Positions 60,536 to 64,000 of a stretch of DNA of 64,000 bases are shown one piece after another. Each line of letters begins with the position of its first letter. The stretch's first letter is position 1. A model generated the notes under the pieces. It was given only the letters and a program-made list of their open reading frames with translations, was not told where the DNA came from and did no database searches. The position numbers and the translations under genes are program-made. The stretch covers positions 5,178,739 to 5,242,738 of the forward strand of contig NZ_CP070973.1 of NCBI RefSeq assembly GCF_017086405.1. The letters are read 5' to 3'. Source of the stretch: Mycobacterium gordonae (GTDB taxonomy: Bacteria > Actinomycetota > Actinomycetes > Mycobacteriales > Mycobacteriaceae).

Positions 60536-60912
60536 TTCCAAACCCCTTGTTGGTATCCGCAATTCCAGACCTCGGTGATCCGGCCGTGCACCACGCGGAA
60601 CACCTCGATGCTGGCGACACTGGTTTCGGCGCCATCGGCCAGGATGGTCGAGTCGTAGACGATGGCGACGTGCTCGCCGTCATCGCCCGCAATGACGATA
60701 TTCAGGTCGAAGCGCAGCGATTCACACACCTGCCACATGTCGGCGACACGTTGCACCGCCTGATCGTGGGTCAACGTATGAGCCGCGCCGACACCATGTC
60801 GAATGACGTTGTCAGCGAACAACTCGTCGGCGAGCTGCAGATCGCGTTTGTTCCACACCACCAGGTTGTAGAGCTCCACCACCTCGCGTGCGGTACGCAC
60901 CACGCCCATCAA
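60532..60912 (-). CDS. SnoaL-like NTF2-fold protein
   Basis: 126 residues, alpha+beta barrel of the SnoaL/NTF2 type: VVELYNLVVWNKRDLQLADE, DNVIRHGVGAAHTL, then VFRVVHGRITEVWNCGYQQG. Family members are isomerases, cyclases or hydratases on small ring or polyketide substrates. The start overlaps the alpha/beta hydrolase stop by 4 nt. Confidence 0.82.
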   Translation of the reverse strand: MMGVVRTAREVVELYNLVVWNKRDLQLADELFADNVIRHGVGAAHTLTHDQAVQRVADMWQVCESLRFDLNIVIAGDDGEHVAIVYDSTILADGAETSVASIEVFRVVHGRITEVWNCGYQQGVWK

Positions 60913-62060
60913 TCGGCCGTCCGCGTCGACAAGTCGTCTCTGACCTCGCGTAGGAACCGCTCGGAGATCATCTGCACGCGGCGGGAGAACACATGGCTAA
61001 CATGGCCGCCGCCGTACCAGTGCAGCTGCCCGCCCCACTTCTCCTGCAACACCAGCGCCGGTTCCAGCATCGCCATCCTGTCGTGCCGCGCGGCGACGAT
61101 CAGCCGCCGCGGCGGCGGGGGTGCGGGGTCGGCCATCAGCGGATCGATCACGGTGGTGAGCGCAGCGACCACTTCGGACTGCAGAAGCCGCCGGTACTCG
61201 CGGTGTGACGAGCCGGCGCGTCCGAGGTGCCGCGCGATCATCGTGTTGAGTCCCAGGATCGGCGTGTACAGCGCCACCGCATCAACGTCGCGCTCGAGGT
61301 GTGACACCAATGCGGCCACCGGGCTGCCCATCGAAACACCTGCCACCACAACGGCGCTGGCTTGCCGCCTCACCCAGCGGACTACCGCGCGGATCTCCGA
61401 CACCGAGCGCATCATGCCGGCGACGTTGCCCAGTGGATCCATGTCCGGATAGCTCGGCCAGTGGCCCCGGCGACTCCCGTGGCCGGGCTGAATCGGCATC
61501 GCGACGTTATACCCCAGCCCCCGGTAAATCCGGTCGATGCGGGACATCAGCATGTCTTCGGCCCCGCCCTGACCGGCGCCGTGAATCCAGATCAACCAGG
61601 GCCGCCGACCATCCGGACCGGGTGAGCGATGCCGGCACAGGTGCACCGCCGCGCGGGCCGGGCCGCCGAATCCTTCGTTGACCAGGACGCGCGGCAGTGC
61701 GGGATCGTGCTCGAACGACATCCGCTCATAGGACAGCCCGGCGATGCGCCGACGCTTAATGGCGCGCACCCGCAGCGGCGCCGGCGCGGCATGTGCGCCA
61801 TCGATGCCCAGCACCGACAGCTCCTCGGCGGCCGCGGCACAGGCCTCCAGCGAGCGGACGCTTCGCGGCACGCCGCCCCCGAGCACTGAAAAACCAGTCA
61901 GCACAAGCTCATCGAGAAAGACTTCACCGAACTGGCGGACACCGCGCGGAGACTCGGGGACTGTTCGGGTCGACTCGTTGAAGCCGGCCACCGTCCGTGG
62001 CAGCACCATGCCCAGCTCTCGGGTGATACCCAGCCCCCGCGCTGCCCACGACATGACCAA
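60909..62060 (-). CDS. Alpha/beta hydrolase
   Basis: 383 residues. The first ~130 are an extra helical and beta region; the core follows, with oxyanion WLIWIHGAGQGG, nucleophile elbow VVVAGVSMGSPVAAL and late His near GGHVSHVFSR. First gene of the three-gene minus operon. The mature enzyme probably cleaves an ester or C-C bond in the island's substrate; not known which. Confidence 0.78.
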   Translation of the reverse strand: MVMSWAARGLGITRELGMVLPRTVAGFNESTRTVPESPRGVRQFGEVFLDELVLTGFSVLGGGVPRSVRSLEACAAAAEELSVLGIDGAHAAPAPLRVRAIKRRRIAGLSYERMSFEHDPALPRVLVNEGFGGPARAAVHLCRHRSPGPDGRRPWLIWIHGAGQGGAEDMLMSRIDRIYRGLGYNVAMPIQPGHGSRRGHWPSYPDMDPLGNVAGMMRSVSEIRAVVRWVRRQASAVVVAGVSMGSPVAALVSHLERDVDAVALYTPILGLNTMIARHLGRAGSSHREYRRLLQSEVVAALTTVIDPLMADPAPPPPRRLIVAARHDRMAMLEPALVLQEKWGGQLHWYGGGHVSHVFSRRVQMISERFLREVRDDLSTRTAD

Positions 62061-62349
62061 TCACCTACCTCAACGTGAAACCGGTGTAGCCGGTGGCGGA
62101 TTTCATCGCAGCGCCGCTTCAGTCATCTCGCTCCTTGCGACACCGGATGGGTGGTGCCGAACTGCTGAAATCTATACTGTAACGAATTTAGTATCAGAGC
62201 GCGGGGAGGTGTCCACGAAATCGTGGCCCCTGGGCACCCGGCGTCGTCACTCAGGGGTGCCGGGGCGCCGTCATCGCCGACACCCTGTCGCTGCTCACCA
62301 CCATCACCACCACCGACACGCTGCCCAATGCCTGGGCCGATGGGGCACC
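62061..62349. promoter_or_regulatory. Divergent control region with AT-rich inverted repeat
   Basis: 289 nt. ATACT (62174-62178) and AGTAT (62190-62194) flank GTAACGAATTT, in an otherwise G+C-rich stretch. Probably holds promoters for the hydrolase operon (-) and the thioesterase-fadD operon (+). A short frame ending at TGA 62351-62353 overlaps the thioesterase ATG, but no real gene is recognised in it. Confidence 0.45.
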
Positions 62350-62967
62350 ATGACAGACACCACCAGCGAGATCCGGGGCGGTCTCCCCGACGTCCGGCCA
62401 CTGGACGCACCACCTGGGCTGGAGCGCTACATCACCGCCCTGCGCCGCCTGCAAGATTTGACCGTCTCCACCAAACCGGATGTTTCGGCGTGGGACACCG
62501 CCAGTGAGCATCTCGAAAGCGCCTGCGCCGTACTGGATTCCCATCGGGCTCCGGAGATCGAGGTGCCGGCCGGCCGGATCCTGGAAATTCCTGGATTGGG
62601 CCATCCGCTCATGCCGCCGTGGAGTCTGAGTGAAATGGGATCCGACGGAGTCCGGATGCGGGGGCACTTCACCGCCTCCCACGTCGGCGGAAACCGTGCG
62701 GTGCACGGCGGCATGATCCCGTTGTTCTACGACTGGCTGTTCGGCATGGTGGTCACCGGTGCGGACATCCGCCCCACCCGCACGGCATTCCTGCATGTGG
62801 ACTACCGCAAGATCACACCGATCGACGCACCGCTGGCCGCGCACGGCCGCATCGACCGTGTCGAGGGCCGGAAGGTATTCATCACCGCGAGCATGACAAG
62901 CTCCGATGGTGCGGTACTCACCGAAGCGAGCGGCCTGATGGTTCGCCTGCTCCCCCACCAACCGTGA
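62350..62967 (+). CDS. PaaI-like hot-dog thioesterase
   Basis: 205 residues. The C-terminal ~130 are a hot-dog domain: NRAVHGGMIPLFYDWLFGMV and HVDYRKITPIDAPLAAHGRI. The N-terminal ~75 residues are helical. Likely hydrolyses an acyl-CoA intermediate, or acts on the CoA esters made by the next gene. Separated by 15 nt from fadD, so one operon. Confidence 0.8.
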   Translation: MTDTTSEIRGGLPDVRPLDAPPGLERYITALRRLQDLTVSTKPDVSAWDTASEHLESACAVLDSHRAPEIEVPAGRILEIPGLGHPLMPPWSLSEMGSDGVRMRGHFTASHVGGNRAVHGGMIPLFYDWLFGMVVTGADIRPTRTAFLHVDYRKITPIDAPLAAHGRIDRVEGRKVFITASMTSSDGAVLTEASGLMVRLLPHQP

Positions 62968-62982
62968 CATCGAAGGATCGTT

Positions 62983-64000
62983 GTGCCTGAATTCACTGTG
63001 CCTGCTGTCGCCGCGGCCGTCGCCGCCGCGATACCTGACCGCGAACTGGTGGTCCACGGAGACAAGCGCTTCACGTACTCGCAAATCGTCGAGCGATCCA
63101 ACCGGTTGGCCGCCTACCTGCACTCACAAGGGCTGGGCTGCCACACCGAGCGCTCCGCACTTGCCGGCCACGAAGCCGGGCAGGACCTGCTGGGCATCTA
63201 CGCCTACAACGGATCCGAGTTCGTCGAGACGTTGTTCGGCAGCTTCGCGGCGCGGGTGGCTCCGTTCAACGTCAACTACCGCTATGTCAAGAGCGAGCTT
63301 CAGTACCTGTTGGCGGACTCCGGGGCGACCGCATTGCTCTACCACGCGGCATTCGCACCACGGGTGGCCGAGGTGCTGCCGGATCTGCCGGATCTGCGTG
63401 TGCTGATTCAGATCGCCGACGACTCGGGGAACGAACTGATCCACGGCGCAGTCGATTACGAGAACATCGTGTCCACCGCCGCTGAGCCACCGCCGGTCCG
63501 GCATTCCCCCGATGACCTGTATGTGCTCTACACCGGCGGTACGACCGGCATGCCCAAGGGCGTGCTGTGGCGCCAGCACGACATTTTCATGACATCGTTC
63601 GGCGGGCGTGACCTGATGAGCGGTCAGTTCGTCAGTTCCGTCGACGAGATCGTGGCGCGCGTGACGGCCGGCCCCGGGACCAAAGTGATGGTGTTGCCGC
63701 CGTTGATCCACGGAGCCGCGCAGTGGACCGTGATGATGGCCGTGACCACCGGGCAGACCATCGTATTCCCCACTGTCGTCGATCATCTCGATGCCGACGA
63801 CGTGGTGCGCACCATCGATCGCGAGGGCGTGGCGGTGGTGACGGTCGTCGGCGACGCGATAGCCCGTCCACTGGTCGCCGCGATCGAGAAAGGCATCGCC
63901 GACGTCTCGTCATTGTTCGTCGTAGCGAACGGCGGCGCCCTGCTGACGCCGTACGTCAAGCAGCGCCTGATCGATGCCCTGCCCAACGCGATGATCGTCG
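62983..64000 (+). CDS. Acyl-CoA synthetase (FadD-type), cut by window edge
   Basis: First ~339 residues from GTG 62983; the 3' end lies outside the window. ANL-superfamily landmarks are the AMP-binding P-loop LYTGGTTGMPKGVLW, preceded by an N-terminal GDKRFTYSQIVERSNRLAAY and VAPFNVNYRY. It activates a carboxylic acid to acyl-CoA through acyl-AMP. A regular acyl-CoA ligase opening the pathway for the island. Confidence 0.88.
   Translation, partial: MPEFTVPAVAAAVAAAIPDRELVVHGDKRFTYSQIVERSNRLAAYLHSQGLGCHTERSALAGHEAGQDLLGIYAYNGSEFVETLFGSFAARVAPFNVNYRYVKSELQYLLADSGATALLYHAAFAPRVAEVLPDLPDLRVLIQIADDSGNELIHGAVDYENIVSTAAEPPPVRHSPDDLYVLYTGGTTGMPKGVLWRQHDIFMTSFGGRDLMSGQFVSSVDEIVARVTAGPGTKVMVLPPLIHGAAQWTVMMAVTTGQTIVFPTVVDHLDADDVVRTIDREGVAVVTVVGDAIARPLVAAIEKGIADVSSLFVVANGGALLTPYVKQRLIDALPNAMIV

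Noticed and set aside
62224..62353. Short coupled ORF before the thioesterase
   Set aside because: Its stop overlaps the thioesterase ATG, but no start, ribosome site or recognisable protein is seen.
1..64000. tRNA, rRNA, insertion sequences, integrase or attachment sites
   Set aside because: None recognised on either strand; the accessory character rests on gene content, not on mobile-element hallmarks.

Overview
The window looks like a chromosome segment of a slow-growing-type or environmental non-tuberculous Mycobacterium (or a close relative). The evidence is high G+C, frequent GTG starts, many 4-nt ATGA/GTGA couplings, ESX (type VII secretion) core genes, a WhiB6-like regulator, an rsfA/Rv1364c-type locus, Mce-associated membrane proteins, and many FadE/FadD/P450/F420-type lipid-catabolism genes. 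Species cannot be named from this alone.

Region 1 (about 0.2-37.5 kb) is an ESX locus of unusual layout. A minus-strand operon runs eccC > eccD > mycP > EspI-like MinD ATPase > membrane beta-propeller. Divergent from it is a second, different eccD (+), followed by a block of decayed substrate genes (13.5-16.6 kb). Then come eccB (-), a divergent eccE (+), a small tetraspan protein (+) and an FHA/XRE regulator (-). No eccA and no classical esxA/esxB pair is seen.

Divergent from the regulator, a plus-strand effector operon begins with whiB6 and continues: EspL/YbaB-like chaperone, WXG100-like protein, a giant polymorphic toxin (1885 codons), immunity genes, a membrane protein, a small/large substrate pair and an EspG-like chaperone. 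It meets a convergent minus-strand operon of two membrane-anchored proteins and a second beta-propeller. The most striking object is an apparently intact immunity gene (26235-26756) with a perfect Shine-Dalgarno, lying wholly inside the toxin ORF in another frame. It suggests a toxin/immunity cassette was inserted upstream of older toxin modules and that the frame stayed open through it.

Region 2 (37.9-47.1 kb): a TetR regulator fused to a hot-dog thioesterase domain, a candidate palindromic operator, and an amidohydrolase. Then rsfA and the PAS-phosphatase-kinase-STAS sigma-factor regulator (Rv1364c-like), a FadE pair, and two Mce-associated-type membrane proteins that match Rv1363c/Rv1362c order.

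Region 3 (47.2-64 kb) is a catabolic island: an HSL-type hydrolase, two amidohydrolases and a Rieske protein (-); P450 plus zinc alcohol dehydrogenase (+); SDR, VOC, SDR, P450 and a luciferase-like oxidoreductase (-); acyl-CoA carboxylase (+); a second luciferase-like enzyme, a SnoaL protein and an alpha/beta hydrolase (-); then a thioesterase and an acyl-CoA synthetase cut by the window edge (+). Together these could activate, oxidise and cleave a ring-containing or branched lipid-like substrate, but the substrate cannot be read from sequence.
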